A stretch of DNA of 64,000 bases from Hippasteria phrygiana (GCA_037893225.1 JAZGUH010000696.1:868001-932000); one strand, 5' to 3'. Counted from the stretch's first letter, positions 45,207 through 57,873 are shown. The notes: generated by a model not told the origin, from the sequence alone. Program-made: numbers and translations.

Positions 45207-48200
45207 GACGACAATGGCTTGTAATGCAGATCGCAGCCTGCATACACACGTGGTAAGCTCCCTTCGTAATGGTGACTACTCTCATGAATGATTGCATCTC
45301 GCTTGGGCTTAAGTGTCTTCCTGCACTAATTTGGCTTTTTGATTGTCTATTTATACGGACCATGGGCCAAGCACTTCTCTCAATCCATGAAGTACAAAAT
45401 ACACAAATTACCTTACCCAGAGCATACCCTAAAAAATAATGGCATGCAATTTTATATTTAATCGTGGATATTTATGTAATGTGCCTGTGTTAGGTACCTT
45501 AATGAATTAATGAATTAATTAATTAATTAATTAATTAATTAATGGTCGGGACAAATTCCTCTAGTAAATTGAGTTTAAATATTTTGTCAGGCTTCAATTT
45601 TTGCGGTATCAATTTGTTATTCTATACTAATTTGTTCACTAAAAGCTTTTTATCATTTCTATTTTTTTAAACACTGGATTTGAATCAACGATTTTTAGAA
45701 AAGAATATTACACAAAAAGTGAACAAGGAAAAATCTAGAAAGTATCAGTAATGAACATTATTTTGTCTACGGCTATGGATATTACTCAAAGTGCACCAAT
45801 GGCAAAAACAGAAGCCACAGCCGCAAATGCTGGATATGGCCTCAGAAACCCCAGGTACCTTGAGTGGCTAACCAGCACTGATGGAATACCAGACGTCATG
45901 GTTAAAACAAGGAATGGAGTAACATAAAAGAATGTTCTGCATTTATTTGTGAATTGTACCTTAGGGCCCGGCATTTCTATAGAGAACCAAAATGATGAGT
46001 CACTGCATTGTTTATAACCAGATTAATTTATGCCAGTATGATTGCATGACTGATCACGGAGAAAGGCACAGTTTCAAAACCATATTCGGTACTCGGAAAC
46101 CTTTTATAGGAATATGTAGAACCAGACGTCATGCCAACTGATGTCACACTTCAATACTCTATAGATATTTATCAAACACTTTGCCCGCCTTGGAGTGATC
46201 ATTGCGTATAAGGTTAAAACACATGGAAGCTTCAGCACACGTGGGATGCTTGACAGGATCCAACTATTTGATATTCCCCTTGGACCCTGTTGGATTGAGC
46301 AGCTAATTCATAATGTTACAATCCTGTTGGATTCAGCAGGCAACAGAAAAATAAGACAGTTGGATTGTGTTGGATTTAGCAGGGTAGTCCTGGGGAACCA
46401 TTAGGGGGTTTATAGGGATAATTATTATAAGCATGATATTTAGCAACACTCCACTATGCAGTCCATGACAACGCTTACACATGTAACAAAGTCTAAAGGT
46501 GCAAATGTAGCAGGTTTTTTTGGAAGGGTTTGGTCGTGGTATTCCAGAAAGATCCAATTTGTCAGGCATCTTGGAAGCTCGTATACAAATTTGCAGGGTG
46601 GGGGTGGGGGCAGGGCGAGATTTTGGACACAACTTGTCCAGAAAAGCAGTTGGGGAGGGGGCACATGTATTTATATCAACCGCTATTAGTTCACACTCAT
46701 TTCTAACAATGTCAGGCTTGACTACAAAGATATTTTCACATCAGGAGCTGGAAAGACTGACACAGAAACATCATGAAATCAGAAGACAAAAACCACACCC
46801 ACGATCCGGCTGAGAAAAGCCGACACACATGCTGACCTGAGTGGAATGTGAACCTGGGGGGGGGGGGGGGGGGGGGTCACTGCCGGTGGAAAGTGAGGAA
46901 AGCCCCACTCCATCAACCTGACCTCTGACCTGTGCGTGGGCAGGTATTTATGTGGGCAGAAAACTATGTTTATTGTGACAAATTGCAAAAACAGACAGAT
47001 ATTTGCCTTCCCCGGCATGTCTCTAGAACATTGGTAATCTCCAATAGTAATTACCTAAATATCAGTCAAGGTATTCAGGTTCTTAAATACCTATTATATA
47101 TAATTCACAAAACTCCAATGACGGCATTTAAAGACATCTGCATATGGAAGTTTAAAAAACACAAAGAAAATCTATATATTCATGTTTAAATTTTCAGTGC
47201 AGTGACGACTACAGCAGACCACAATACATAGATACAACATAAATGGTGCACCAACTTACATTCGTTGGAGAATTCATTACCATTTTGTGATTAAACAATC
47301 GGAACAGCAAAAATAGATCTTTGACAAAACTTATTTCGTTCTACAAAATGCTGCATTTCTGTCTCCTTTCAGTTTCGAATGAAACTAGACATCGCTTACA
47401 TTAGGAGTATGTATTTGTGTGCATGTGATTTTTTTGGGGGTGTAAAAATACTTCGATTTGAACAGTGATTAGAAACTGCCTGAAGGGTTACCACATTGTA
47501 AAAACAAACCAAGGTCTCCCCGACAACGAAGTGTGTTTTTATAAACAACTTCATCAGATTTTCCGCCGCTCCGCTGGATAGAGATAAATCTGATTACCTG
47601 ATTCCCATTTACGCAATCTCAAAAGTAACAATGGGTTTTACCCAAGTATGTAAGTCGGTGATTCTGATCACACAACTGAAGTGTGGGTATGGCGTTCAAA
47701 GAAATGGGACTGCCACATGCGACTAGCTGACAACATATATACAATTACAGCACATTTTCCTTGAAGTTGGGTGCAATCCAGGTATTAATAATATTATGAC
47801 TGAGATCAATTTAACTTTCTAAAGAATTTGAAAGTGAATGATTCATTCTCATATTACATTGTATGTAAACACTTATGGATAATTTTTTTCTTACATAAAA
47901 TGACACGAGATGCCAACGGTTTTCTTTGTCATTTTGTTTAAATCACCGAAACAATAAAAGCCAGTTCAGACATTTTATCCAGAATGACCCGCATGACCTA
48001 ACGCGCACGTGTGAACACAAAAAGGTGGTCACACAACGCGCACGTGTTAAATTCAATCAGAATGGGCGTTCGCGTAACATGGTGTGACATTAAGTAAGCA
48101 ATTTTATCTCAAATAACCTTTGACCTTTGAAATACTGAACTGGCTTATTACATGTACATCCTTCTCATCTGAAACATTTGTGTACACTGAATTTTTATCT

Positions 48201-48303
48201 TCTTTTTTTTTTCCATGTGAACAAATCGGAACATAATGTGTGTGAACTCTAGGTACACATGTTCAGTGGTGTAACAAGGGTTCACTTAGGGGTGCTACAA
48301 TTT
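45207..48303. other. large-intron DNA, no exon recognised
   Basis: AT-rich sequence with a G tract (46857-46876) and a loose repeat of CTGTTGGATT(C/G/T)AGCAG at 46287-46382. A relic end of the GAGTACCGAAG MITE family lies at 46128-46162. Confidence 0.45.
45511..45543. repeat. (AATT)n microsatellite
   Basis: About eight AATT units, with a diverged GAATTAAT lead-in from 45501. Confidence 0.93.
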
Positions 48304-48375
48304 CTTTGGGGAGGGGAGAAGGATAAGGGAAGGGAGGGGTGGGGAAGGGAGGGGTGGGGAGAGAAGGGCAGAGGA
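48304..48375. repeat. GA/GGGG-rich purine tract
   Basis: Repeated GGGAGGGGTGGGGA and GAGGGGAGAAGG-like units make the plus strand almost pure purine for about 70 bases. Confidence 0.85.
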
Positions 48376-48856
48376 GGACACCACAGAGAGGAAATACAAT
48401 GGGGCAAGGGGCATCCTAGGGGCCTCAGTTGGAAGTGAGCGGGCGTCATGTGCCCGTCCCTCCCTAATTTGCACACATCAACTGCAAAATAAAGAAAAAC
48501 AAGCTCGCTGTACAAATGTCCACAATGGAAATATTGTCTAAAAAGAAACAAATTTTTAAATCCTCCAGTTCATTTTCTAACATCGATTATGAGATCATTT
48601 TAAGTCAATAAATTTTTGAATGTGGGCCAACTGTAGATCTATATTTCTTGTTTGCTTTATGAAATCTTCGACAATTTTTCAGAAAACTGTTTAAATTACA
48701 ACATACATGTTATTAACAAAAATGAGCAGATCCCTGTGCCACACAGAATGAGAAGTAGCAAAACATTTGTTCAAGATGAATTGACAAAAATATGCATTTC
48801 AAGCACCTTTAAGGCACTTACAATAAAGGACAAAATAGTCTGGCTGTGGATAGGGA

Positions 48857-48881
48857 TTAACCCTACTTAACATAGGGTTAA
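48857..48881. repeat. 25-bp palindrome made of the TTAACCCTA end pair only
   Basis: TTAACCCTA, a 7-base spacer and TAGGGTTAA form a perfect 9-bp inverted repeat. The outer bases equal the termini of the CCCTAAC/TTAA elements. It may be the collapsed remnant of such an element or chance. Confidence 0.6.
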
Positions 48882-48949
48882 GTCCAGGTTCCAGCTCTCC
48901 CTCTCTCTCTCTTTCCATCAACCGTGCTTTGATCCTGGGAAATACCAGC

Positions 48950-49340
48950 CAGACTAGCAGGCTAGTTGATCATTTGCACCAAGCTGAGAGTTTGTCAAAG
49001 CCCCAAACTATTTGACCAGGACTGGGTAAATACTGAAGTGGGTCTCTGTCGTAGCAGGACTACTGGAGCGGGCCGAGGGAGCGCGGGGACGAGCGGATGA
49101 CTAATAACGGATTGGGATTGCTGGTGAGGGATGGAGCGGAATCTGCCTCTCCTGCTGCGGGCATAAAGTCACCGGAGATGCCGCGCATTCTGCATGAATT
49201 ATGAAAATGTGCACATGGGAAGAGCCCTGCACACTGATACAATGTAGCTGGCAGACAAAAGATTTGCATGGATTTCTGCTTGAATAACAAACACCGGTTC
49301 ATGTGCACGATTTATTTTCACAAACAAAGTATAGTGCAAC
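48950..49340. promoter_or_regulatory. candidate intronic regulatory block
   Basis: It is apparently unique with balanced composition. It contains an octamer-like ATTTGCAT (49262), CATGAATTATGAAAATG and GCATAAAGTC. This is inference from composition and motifs only. Confidence 0.25.
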
Positions 49341-49539
49341 ATGGCAAGCGGATGTACATATGCAAACATTGATTTTGAATAGAATAACCAACCATTTCTT
49401 ATTTACATTAATTTCGTGCAATAACACTGGTAATTAATTTTTGCAGGTTTTCAATGCAGTACTGTGAATCTGAATTAACTGATTTGAAAGATAAACAAAA
49501 CAGTGAAACATGTCAATCTAAGACCCACATTTTTTTGTT

Positions 49540-50318
49540 ATTTACAAACACACTGTCCCTGCTCTGTCCCTGATCCATCTTCCAAACTTCATCATTTGCT
49601 ACCTTCTGAGAGACCCAGGGTTTACCAAACTCGAAGTTTAGCGAAACGAACTGAATTCCGTTGTAGGACTGAACGGTTTAGAAATAGTCCCCTTCCCTAT
49701 CTAACGCGAATTCTTAATTCTGCATAATTACATTGTCAGCTAGCTGCTCAAAAATAATAGGGTGGGTTAGATCAATCAATATTGTTTTAATGTATTTATC
49801 TTAATACGGCCTGTTCTTCCCCTTTTTTTTCTGTGTATTTAATTCTCCAATTATATACAGCATTCTGGTTATTGTATCTTTTACTTGTTTTTTTTACATC
49901 ATCCTCATATTGCGTAAATTGACAGCTAGCAACTCATAATTAGGGTGCCCCCAGATCAAGATCAATATTTGTTTACGTATTCATTTAAATACGATCTGTT
50001 TTTTTCTTTAAACTTACCCAGTTTTTTTTTATCTGTGTACTTAATTCCCCAATTATTATTATTGTTTTTTGTGTTTTGTGTTTTGTGTTTTTTGTTTGTT
50101 TTCCTTGCTTTTTTTGGATTTTATCTTTTTTTTTTTTTTTTTATTAATTTAGTCTTGTCTTAATATTTTGGTGCTTTTGGTGTTAGTAATTTGTGTATCT
50201 CTATTGGTGTGAATTTTAATGTTAATCGTGGTTTTAATGTTTGTAAAAATCATGCAATTCAGCCTGTGGCTGCGAGATTGATTTTTATTAATAAACCATT
50301 TTCAATTCAATTCAATTG
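49540..50318 (+). mobile_element. 5'-truncated non-LTR retrotransposon (C-terminus plus 3' UTR)
   Basis: An open frame reaches its stop at 49727 with RTERFRNSPLPYLTRILNS. This has the look of the extreme C-terminus of CR1/L2-type reverse-transcriptase proteins (RT..F..S..P...RLWN type). A 3' UTR of roughly 570 bp follows, ending AATAAACCATTTTCAATTCA in a short TTCAA repeat, as LINE 3' ends do. The rest of the element is absent, as expected for 5' truncation. The clade is not certain. Confidence 0.6.
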
Positions 50319-50596
50319 TCAAGTTTCACCTCAAAAAAATATGTTGTTTTTCTATTACTAATTTTCTAGAAGCACAAAAAATATTCAGTTTTGAATGAGA
50401 CATCAAATGGAAAAGGGGTGCAATAAAAAACTCAATTTTAAAATTCATCAAAAGAAAAGTTCAATTTGTTGAAGAGCATCAACATCTTCAAAGCCTCACT
50501 ATGCTAAATAAAAAAAAAGGAAAATATCACTTCAATAAATTACTTGATACATGTTCAATTGACCTACAAGTATTTGTTTCATATAGGCCTAAATGT

Positions 50597-50805
50597 GTAT
50601 TAATTAAGAATATCTTGGGCTATTAAAAACCCCAAATATTTGCTTCATGATGTTTATTAATTAAGAATATCTTGGGCTATTAAAAACCCCAAATATTTGC
50701 TTCATGATGTTTATAAATTAAGAATATCTTGAGCTATTAAAAACCCCAAATATTTGCTTCATGATGTTAATTAATTTAAGAATATCTTGGGCTATTAAAA
50801 AAAAA
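50597..50805. repeat. 57-bp tandem repeat, about 3.6 copies
   Basis: Units run ATTAATTAAGAATATCTTGG then GCTATTAAAAACCCCAAATA and TTTGCTTCATGATGTTT. The first two units are identical and later ones carry small changes. Confidence 0.9.
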
Positions 50806-51455
50806 CATCTGGAATTCCAAAGATCCCCTCCTATGTGACTGCTACAGCAAAGACGAACAAATGAGCAAGACCGCATATCATTTCCATAAAACCAATATGT
50901 TCACGAACACCGAATCATTATACATGTACTGGTTTATGAATTCGTGTATACATCATGTATGCACAAGCTACCCAAGCTTGTCAAGGCACTTTGCCGCCCC
51001 ACAAGCACCTCCCTCTGCCCGGGACGCCATCACAATTTCACCCAGCAAACGAGGCATTTTAAAACAGTTTTCACATCAAGCACTGTACACACTGCACTCC
51101 ACAGTCAGTGCCCAATCACTATCGGCATACACTGTAATATGAGAGATCTGTTCATTATGTCACAGACCCAAGTGCTTGGTTTTTTTTTCTGTTTCTCGAT
51201 GAAGAAGCAAATTGCACAATATTTAGGAAAAGATAAATATAATAACATAAGCAGTTGAACATACATGTCTATTACTGAACTCATTTTTACCTCTGACTGG
51301 CACTCCTTGAACAAATATATTGACAAAACACAGGGCAAGTGTACAGTGTTCAGGAGGTCGTAGGTTCAAATCTTACTCTTGTACACTCTAACAAATTCAC
51401 CCAATTTACCCAGTGATTTTCCATTGTGGTTTACTTCATGATAAACTCATTTTCA

Positions 51456-51596
51456 TTAACCCTAACATCCTAAGCATTCATTTGGGGTAAAGTAAACTAT
51501 ACTACAAAATACCATACAATTTGCCAGTGTAGTAAGAGTACTGCATACTACAGTTTACTACCAGTATTTTGTAGCTTTAGGTGAGGTTAGGGTTAA
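51456..51596. mobile_element. short TTAA element with CCCTAAC/GTTAGGG ends
   Basis: TTAACCCTAACATCC lies at the left and GAGGTTAGGGTTAA at the right. The 141-bp interior repeats ACTACAAAATACCA- and ACTACAGTTTACTACC-like arms. No minisatellite is present. Confidence 0.65.
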
Positions 51597-52192
51597 AGAT
51601 CCAAATGTAAAATGGGAAAGTTTTATTATTTTTTTGGCTTGCAAAACAAACCAATACACTGTATGGTATGAAGTTTCACATCCCAGAGGAAGGACAACAG
51701 CAGCCCACCCGCCCGCCCACCCCCCCCCCCCCCCCCCCCCAATCACCCTCATTCCTACACACTGGATGAAAACTAATCAGTGGAACTGACAATGAAAAGG
51801 AAGGAAGCTGTCAGACCCTATCCATTCCGCAATGAGAGCCTCTAGTGGTCACTCACATTTCACTTCTATACAAAGTCATGGCTTGCGTGCAGTCGACACG
51901 GCCAGTTTTGGACTGAATGTGTACACAAAACTCAGAAGCTAACATTTGCCAAGACTTATTGGGCCTTTTGCCAAACAATTTTCCCTTAGGAGTCCAGAGC
52001 GAGCTCGTCACTGCATATTTCACTAGCCCACAAGAAAATATTTTATGCTTTTTGAAATGAGTTTGCAATAGAGGTAGGATACTGGGTTTTACAATTAAGC
52101 CTAATGGAAATCAAAAAATAAAATCAAGAAGCAATTTTTATAAGCCTACAGTGGTTTACCAGCGTCTATATGCTAGGCTAATGCTCACGACT

Positions 52193-52376
52193 CAGTGATG
52201 TAGTCGAGACTATCACAAGACCCTGCAACACAAGACCAACACAAGACCATCACAAGACTTTCAGTCTTAATTGAAGTCTCAAGCTATTCAAATGAACTGT
52301 AATAAAAACATTCCTTTGTCATGGTTTATGCCTGTTACTTGTGCCTGTAACAAGCTGGTCTTGTGATAGTCTCGCA
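52193..52376. mobile_element. second, shorter copy of the CAGTG..ACAAGACC hAT MITE
   Basis: CAGTGATGTAGTCGAGACTA lies at the left, then ACAAGACC units and the same middle (TTCAAATGAACTGTAA, CATTCCTTTGTCATGG). The right end, CTTGTGATAGTCTCGCATGA, is damaged. Confidence 0.7.
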
Positions 52377-52657
52377 TGACACCTACAAGAGTACAGAATC
52401 TGACATTATGAACAGAAGGCATGAACAGAAGGCAGCCATGCGACACAAAGACAATATCTCAGAATTTTACATTTTCTTTGCCGCTGGCAGTGATTTCTTC
52501 ACCCATTACATACATCTGCTACAAGTATGATCTGCATCAAATAAACATGTTAAGTATCACTGACCCACTTTCCCATTTTTGGAAGGTGCTTATATCCAAG
52601 TTTTAATTTTAATTTTATTGATTTATTTACTTTGTTTGCCTTTGAGAAAGAACTTGC

Positions 52658-52879
52658 TTAACCCCTTGAGTACATTTTTTTTACGGGAGACGTCGGGGTG
52701 TCGCGGCAGCTCTGGCAGCCAAGCGAAACAGCCACAATGTGTTTGTGCAGTCAAGCGTAACATACACAATAATCCAACAATGGATTGAAACTGCACAAAC
52801 AGCGGCAAATGGCGTCATCCGGCCTGGTGGCACTGGGTTTTTTTGCGGCATTAGACGTCTTCCGTACGTAAAGGGTTAA
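52658..52879. mobile_element. TTAA-flanked MITE, subfamily A
   Basis: The ends are TTAACCCCTTGAGTAC and CGTACGTAAAGGGTTAA, with the full core palindrome and CATCCGGCCTGGTGGCACTG. Confidence 0.8.
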
Positions 52880-53036
52880 GTTGGAAATGTTGGCCAGCTA
52901 ATTTTGTTGATTTGTATATTTCAGGTCAATCCAGTCAGTTAGTAGTTTAATTCATTTTCATATTTAAAATTGTTTGTATCAATTTGTTTACATTTTTAAG
53001 GGGAAAGGGTTTCCAGATCAACGGAAAAAATAAATA

Positions 53037-53136
53037 AATTTTCAAAGTGAACAAAGAAAACTGGCAGGAACAGGATTCGAACCTGCGACCTCCGGAATAC
53101 CGTACCTTGTGGATTGTTTGACAAAAAAATAAATTT
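53037..53136 (-). mobile_element. internally deleted copy of the tRNA SINE
   Basis: Both ends of the 20.5-kb SINE are present (CAAAGTGAACAAAG on one side, CCTTGTGGATTGTTTGAC on the other). The middle is missing, so the tRNA module joins the far end directly. A/T-rich direct repeats containing AAATAAATT flank it, consistent with retroposition. Confidence 0.7.
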
Positions 53137-53389
53137 ATATGGAGGAAATGCAATTCCAGAAAAGCTGTCAGCATTTTGTTTTTGGAAAAAAAGGAAGCCA
53201 TCTTAACTGACAAAAGCCGACCAACAAAGTAGAAAAATAAACTTCATGAGGACTCAAATCTTATTAGTGGGTTACAGTTCTGTCCATAAACACAAATCCC
53301 AAATGGGTATAGCTTGAACAGCCCATGGGTGTCTAAATAGAATAAACCCATCTGGACTCATTCTCTGTTCTCTTTCCCTAATAACACTG

Positions 53390-53720
53390 GTCCAAATGAA
53401 CTAGGCAAACATTTGATCACTGGAGGCTCGATTGATTTCTTTATTATTGGGAGCTATAATAAATTTGAAGTGGTCTCTGCTGCCTCTAACTCGATTACCA
53501 AAGTACACTAAACCGGGCCAGACTATGAAATGACACAGCTAATTGGCCTCAAATATTTGATATTGGCCCTTTGCAAGTAGGGACCCAACAAATCAAGCTG
53601 GTTTAAATGGATTAATATGTAGGCTGGGTGAGACTGTCAAATATGATTAGCAGCGCGATGTAGAAGACTGATTCAGCCAGGCGGGCTTTACCCCTGGAGC
53701 ATTTTCTACATGTATTGTTG
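53390..53720. promoter_or_regulatory. candidate intronic regulatory block
   Basis: A unique-looking stretch rich in homeodomain-type TAAT/ATTA cores (TTTCTTTATTATTGGGAGC, GGTTTAAATGGATTAATATG). Only motif density supports it. Confidence 0.22.
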
Positions 53721-53870
53721 GTGGACTGGCATCATTTGGTCAACAGAGGGGGGTATTACAGATTCCTGGTCCTCAAATGCATAGTGGCAATATGAGACAC
53801 TTCAAGGCAAGGAGGGAGCTGTTTCATCAAGCGCAACAAACCTTATCCTCTTTGTTTTGATCATTCCTCC

Positions 53871-54198
<328 letters not shown>

Positions 54199-54394
54199 CA
54201 TGCCCGCCTATCCGGGTGTCGGGTCGGCTTTGCAGCCAAGCGAAACGGACACAATGTGCTTGTGCAGCCAAGCATAACATACGCAATAATCCAACAATGG
54301 ATTGAAGCTGCAGAAAATGGTGTGTATAGCCGTCATCCGGCCTGGTGGCAATTTTTGTTGTGGCTATAGCCGTCATCCGGCTTCAAAGGGTTAA
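54199..54394. mobile_element. TTAA-type MITE with left end replaced by (AAC)n
   Basis: The right end (GGCTTCAAAGGGTTAA) and the core (GCAGCCAAGCGAAACGGACA, palindrome) are intact. The left terminus is missing and a pure AAC microsatellite runs straight into the element. Confidence 0.72.
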
Positions 54395-54552
54395 CACGGA
54401 CTGGGTCCAGCGATGATATGCAGTCCTACAGACCTCAGACATATGAAAGCTTATAAAATGGCCTTTCCAGCTATAATTGCAACATAATTGCAACATAATT
54501 GCCCTTTTTGCAGAGTGGGTCACAAATGTGCATTAACACAAATACATACATG

Positions 54553-56881
54553 TACCGTAATTTTCGGAATATAGGCCGCGGCTTATACGTTGAAATTCAC
54601 GACAGCCACGACGGCCAGTGCCGTCGATTCCCTTTGTTGCCGTGATGCCCCTTGTAAAAATGCACTATTCACGGCCAGTTGTAGTTGTGCTGTGCCCCAT
54701 TAATACTTTGGCCGTTGTTCCCCTCTTGCCGAACCAAGCCCTCAAATTGCTCAATTTTTCAGTACCAAACCATTGCCGGATCCTACAAAACGGCACTTTT
54801 CGATCGCGCTGGTAATTGCCCGTGCGCGTGATGAGCGATCGCACTAGAGCCCGCACGGCCCGTGCGCCCCATGTAAAAACCTTCACAAAACCTCGATTCC
54901 CTAAGCAGACTGGTTCCCGTCCGTGCATTATTTTTCTTCTTTCTCATTGGGGCGGGAACCAGTCACAGCCTAAAAACAAGCTCTGAATCCGCGGCCAAAT
55001 CCGCGGCTAGCTTTAGCTCTTACTACAGTAACCCAAACCCCCCAAAGCCTTCTAAGCCATGTGTGCGGTTTAGCGATGGTCCAGAGGGAGTAGCATTGCC
55101 TGTTCAACTTAAAACAACGAACTCCCCTCGTGCAAACGATCGTGCATAGTGCATGTGTGCTGCGATGACTCGGACACGTTTCTGTTTGCGATTTATTCGA
55201 CAATTATGCCTCGCATCGCTTAAATAATTGAAGTGCAAGAATGACATGAATCATGATAAAACTCATTTCTGCCCCACGGAACCAAACTCATTTTTACTGG
55301 GTGACTTGGAAAAGGAGATTGACAATGTTGACGCTTTTTCCGCCAGCGATATAGCGCACCGTGATTTCCCGAATGGCCTGTGCGGGGCGTGAATGCAACG
55401 TGGCCGGTGAAGATGGCGGCAACGCACGGTAAAACCACTTATGCCGTCGCGCGGCATGCCCGGCACGGGCCGTGTTTCCTCCATGACTATACAACTTACA
55501 AGTTCAGGCAGCGATGAAAATAAGAAAAAAAATTATTAGCAAATTATGCTAATCATATTGTCATTTGATTAGCAATGTGATAAAATTGACAAGCAAAACA
55601 AAAACCGCGACAAACTCAATGTTATTATTAATATGAATCATTTTTTATTAATATTGATCGATGGGTGTGCTGAAGATATTAAAGCAACGTATTGAACAGT
55701 GCCACGCATTCCTTACTTTTTAATTTCTAATAAGTGGTTAAGAAAGCAAATACGCAAGCCGTCGTAAGCTCAGTTTACATTGTTTCTTGGCACTTTCCAC
55801 ATGTTTAAAAGTTTCGCTCACTGCCGTGAGAGACTAATTGTACAAATACACAAGTATGCAAGCAAGACCTTCATCTGGCCTTCGTGCCCTTATCAATTTT
55901 TGTCATTGGCCTTGGTGCCTTCATTAGTGGCATTGGTGCCCCAGGAAATTTTGACGTCACGAAGGCCAAAATGGCCTTGGCCCCCAGATTACGAATTTCG
56001 AACCCTGGTTGCCGTTTACGTTCGCTCTACTTTTATACTCACGTGTTGGAAATAAAGGAAACCAGTCCAGAGGGACCGAATAGACTTGCAAATGTACCGT
56101 AAGTACCGTTCACACCTCACAAATCGTGTGGTGCGTCTGTTCGTTTTTGTCTGTTTTATCGTTGTGTAATCCATGTTGTTTATTATTTCACTGGTCAATT
56201 TGTGACTGTTGGGCTCAGATTAGTGGTTAAAGTTGTCATTTTCTTCTTTTATTCCCCCCGCCCCGTCAAAAAAAAAAGAACTGCCGCGCGGCCCACCCAG
56301 TCAGGATACTCATCCAGCCCGTCAAATTTGGTAATTTCGAGGACTTATGAAAGTTTATTGGGCTCCGTGCGCGTCGAATGAGGGCGCTGTCCACATAGTA
56401 ACCACGCTTCAATAGGCAGTACATTGCTGGTATTACGCACCGCGCTCCTCGTTCATTTGATACCATAGAGTTATATACATTGTAATTATATCCAACTCTG
56501 TTTGATACTCGTATACCAGTGGGATTGCTTTGTCTGTTTGCCGACTCTCGATAATTGCGTTTTCAATAAGAATATCATAGACACTTAAATTGAAGTCAGG
56601 TAAGATTGTGGCGATATTGAACCCCAACTCGCCTTTTCTTTCCGCCTATCTCGTCGTCCGTGCGCTGCTTATACTTTGTCTTTAGGATTGCGTGTGATTT
56701 CGATAGTGGAACCATTTTACATATGAGCGCTATGCAGCACGATGACTTTTGTGGTCGGTCGTCGGCGCCGCGGTGCGGTTTATACGCCGGTGCGGCTAAT
56801 ACGACAACTTTAAATCTTAATTTGCAGATTTTTGCGTGCTGCGACTTATACTCCGCGCGGTCTATATTCCGATACACGGTA
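54553..56881. mobile_element. 2.3-kb DNA transposon, TACCGT ends, non-coding as seen
   Basis: The ends are TACCGTAATTTTCGGAATAT and (reversed) TACCGTGTATCGGAATATAG, followed by GGCCGCGGCTTATACG- and CCGCGCGGAGTATAAG-type repeats. CATG directly flanks both sides. The subterminal right part has GGTGCGGTTTATACGCCGG units. The interior includes a GC-rich segment (54580-55490) and an AT-rich one (55500-55780). No transposase was recognised and the superfamily is not assigned. Confidence 0.68.
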
Positions 56882-56997
56882 CATGTATTACACTCTGATT
56901 TGAAAAACACTTGTTGTTTTTTTCCCCATAAATCAACGTGAATGTTAAAAACAATGTCTGAAGCACGTTCCTTGCAGGCAAGGGATTCAGTGCCCAG

Positions 56998-57429
56998 TTA
57001 GTCCCTTGTGTCCGGCTGTTATTGATAGGGTGCTGGTATGCCAAGAACAGGTTGTGCAGCCAAACGTAAATGCAAACAATAGGCACCACACTGAATAGAG
57101 TGGTCCTATTCATCGCACTTGTTAATTTTCCCTTTCGTGTGAATGAAAGCTTTGTTTGAAAAAGCTCCATCTATTCATTACACTCCCATTCAAGAACAAT
57201 ATAGTTGAAACATGAATGGATTGAGTACACACAGGAATGTGCCTATAGACATCAACTGGCCAGGTGGTCTTTTTCAAAACACAGCTATAGAGTACCGAAG
57301 TCTGACGTCAGTTGCCGCGGCAATGGTTCCAAACACATGCAGTTTAGAATGTATTCTGGTTCCAAACATTGCATTGATTGACGTCATCACTTCGGTACTC
57401 TATGGCCGTCGTCCGTATTCAAGAGGTCA
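56998..57429. mobile_element. TTAA-type MITE subfamily B interrupted by a second MITE
   Basis: The left end is TTAGTCCCTTGTGTCCGG, with TGCTGGTATGCCAAGA and AACAATAGGC. Pieces of the core reappear at 57205-57265 (ATGGATTGAGTACAC, CATCAACTGGCCAGGTGGTC). The right end is GTCCGTATTCAAGAGGTCAA. Between these lie extra DNA and a separate hairpin MITE at 57285-57405. Confidence 0.55.
57285..57405. mobile_element. small hairpin MITE (AGAGTACCGAAG ends), nested
   Basis: TATAGAGTACCGAAGTCTGA lies at the left and TCACTTCGGTACTCTAT at the right, with GACGTCA inside both arms. Related single ends occur at 7247-7283 and 46128-46162, so it is a family. Confidence 0.65.
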
Positions 57430-57558
57430 AATGCTGACCTTTTGTCATTGGGATATGGCTTCCAGACACTTAATTCACTCGAGTTTCCACAACTCCTCAA
57501 ATTGAGAGATTAATACCCAACCTTCTTTCCTTCTTCTAGTGATAGGGAAATCGCTTAC

Positions 57559-57656
57559 CTGTGAGCCTGCTTGGCCGACGATTGGTTGAGCAGTGAGGTG
57601 TAAGCTGGATGCTATGCTCTGTACGAGACTCTCGTCTGTCATGTCGGGTCCGATAG
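57559..57656 (-). CDS. mbd2/3: MBD2/3 exon: linker before the coiled coil
   Basis: The acceptor is TTTGCAG and the donor TCACAG|GTAAGC. The exon encodes residues 132-164, starting with a split Ala codon and the reading AIGPDMTDESLVQSIASSLH. The MBD2 family has GVGPG..DETLL.A.ASALH...PITGQ, and here the exon ends PIVGQAGSQ, so the alignment is unambiguous over its whole length. It ends in phase 0 and splices to the coiled-coil exon 25.7 kb away. Confidence 0.94.
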
Positions 57657-57873
57657 CTGCAAACATTTCAAGAAGACAAACCCATACTGAAGGTATAAGT
57701 GTGGACATAAGTGTGTAGTAAATCAGGGTAAATCATATCGTAGGGATGTGTTCCACTCAAGCAACATAAATGATTTTCCATTGGATGTGCACAAAATAGT
57801 TGGTGAACATAATTGTACTGCTAACCGTTAAGCAACCCTATTTAGTTGGGTCCTGTCTACAGGTTTTGCTTAC

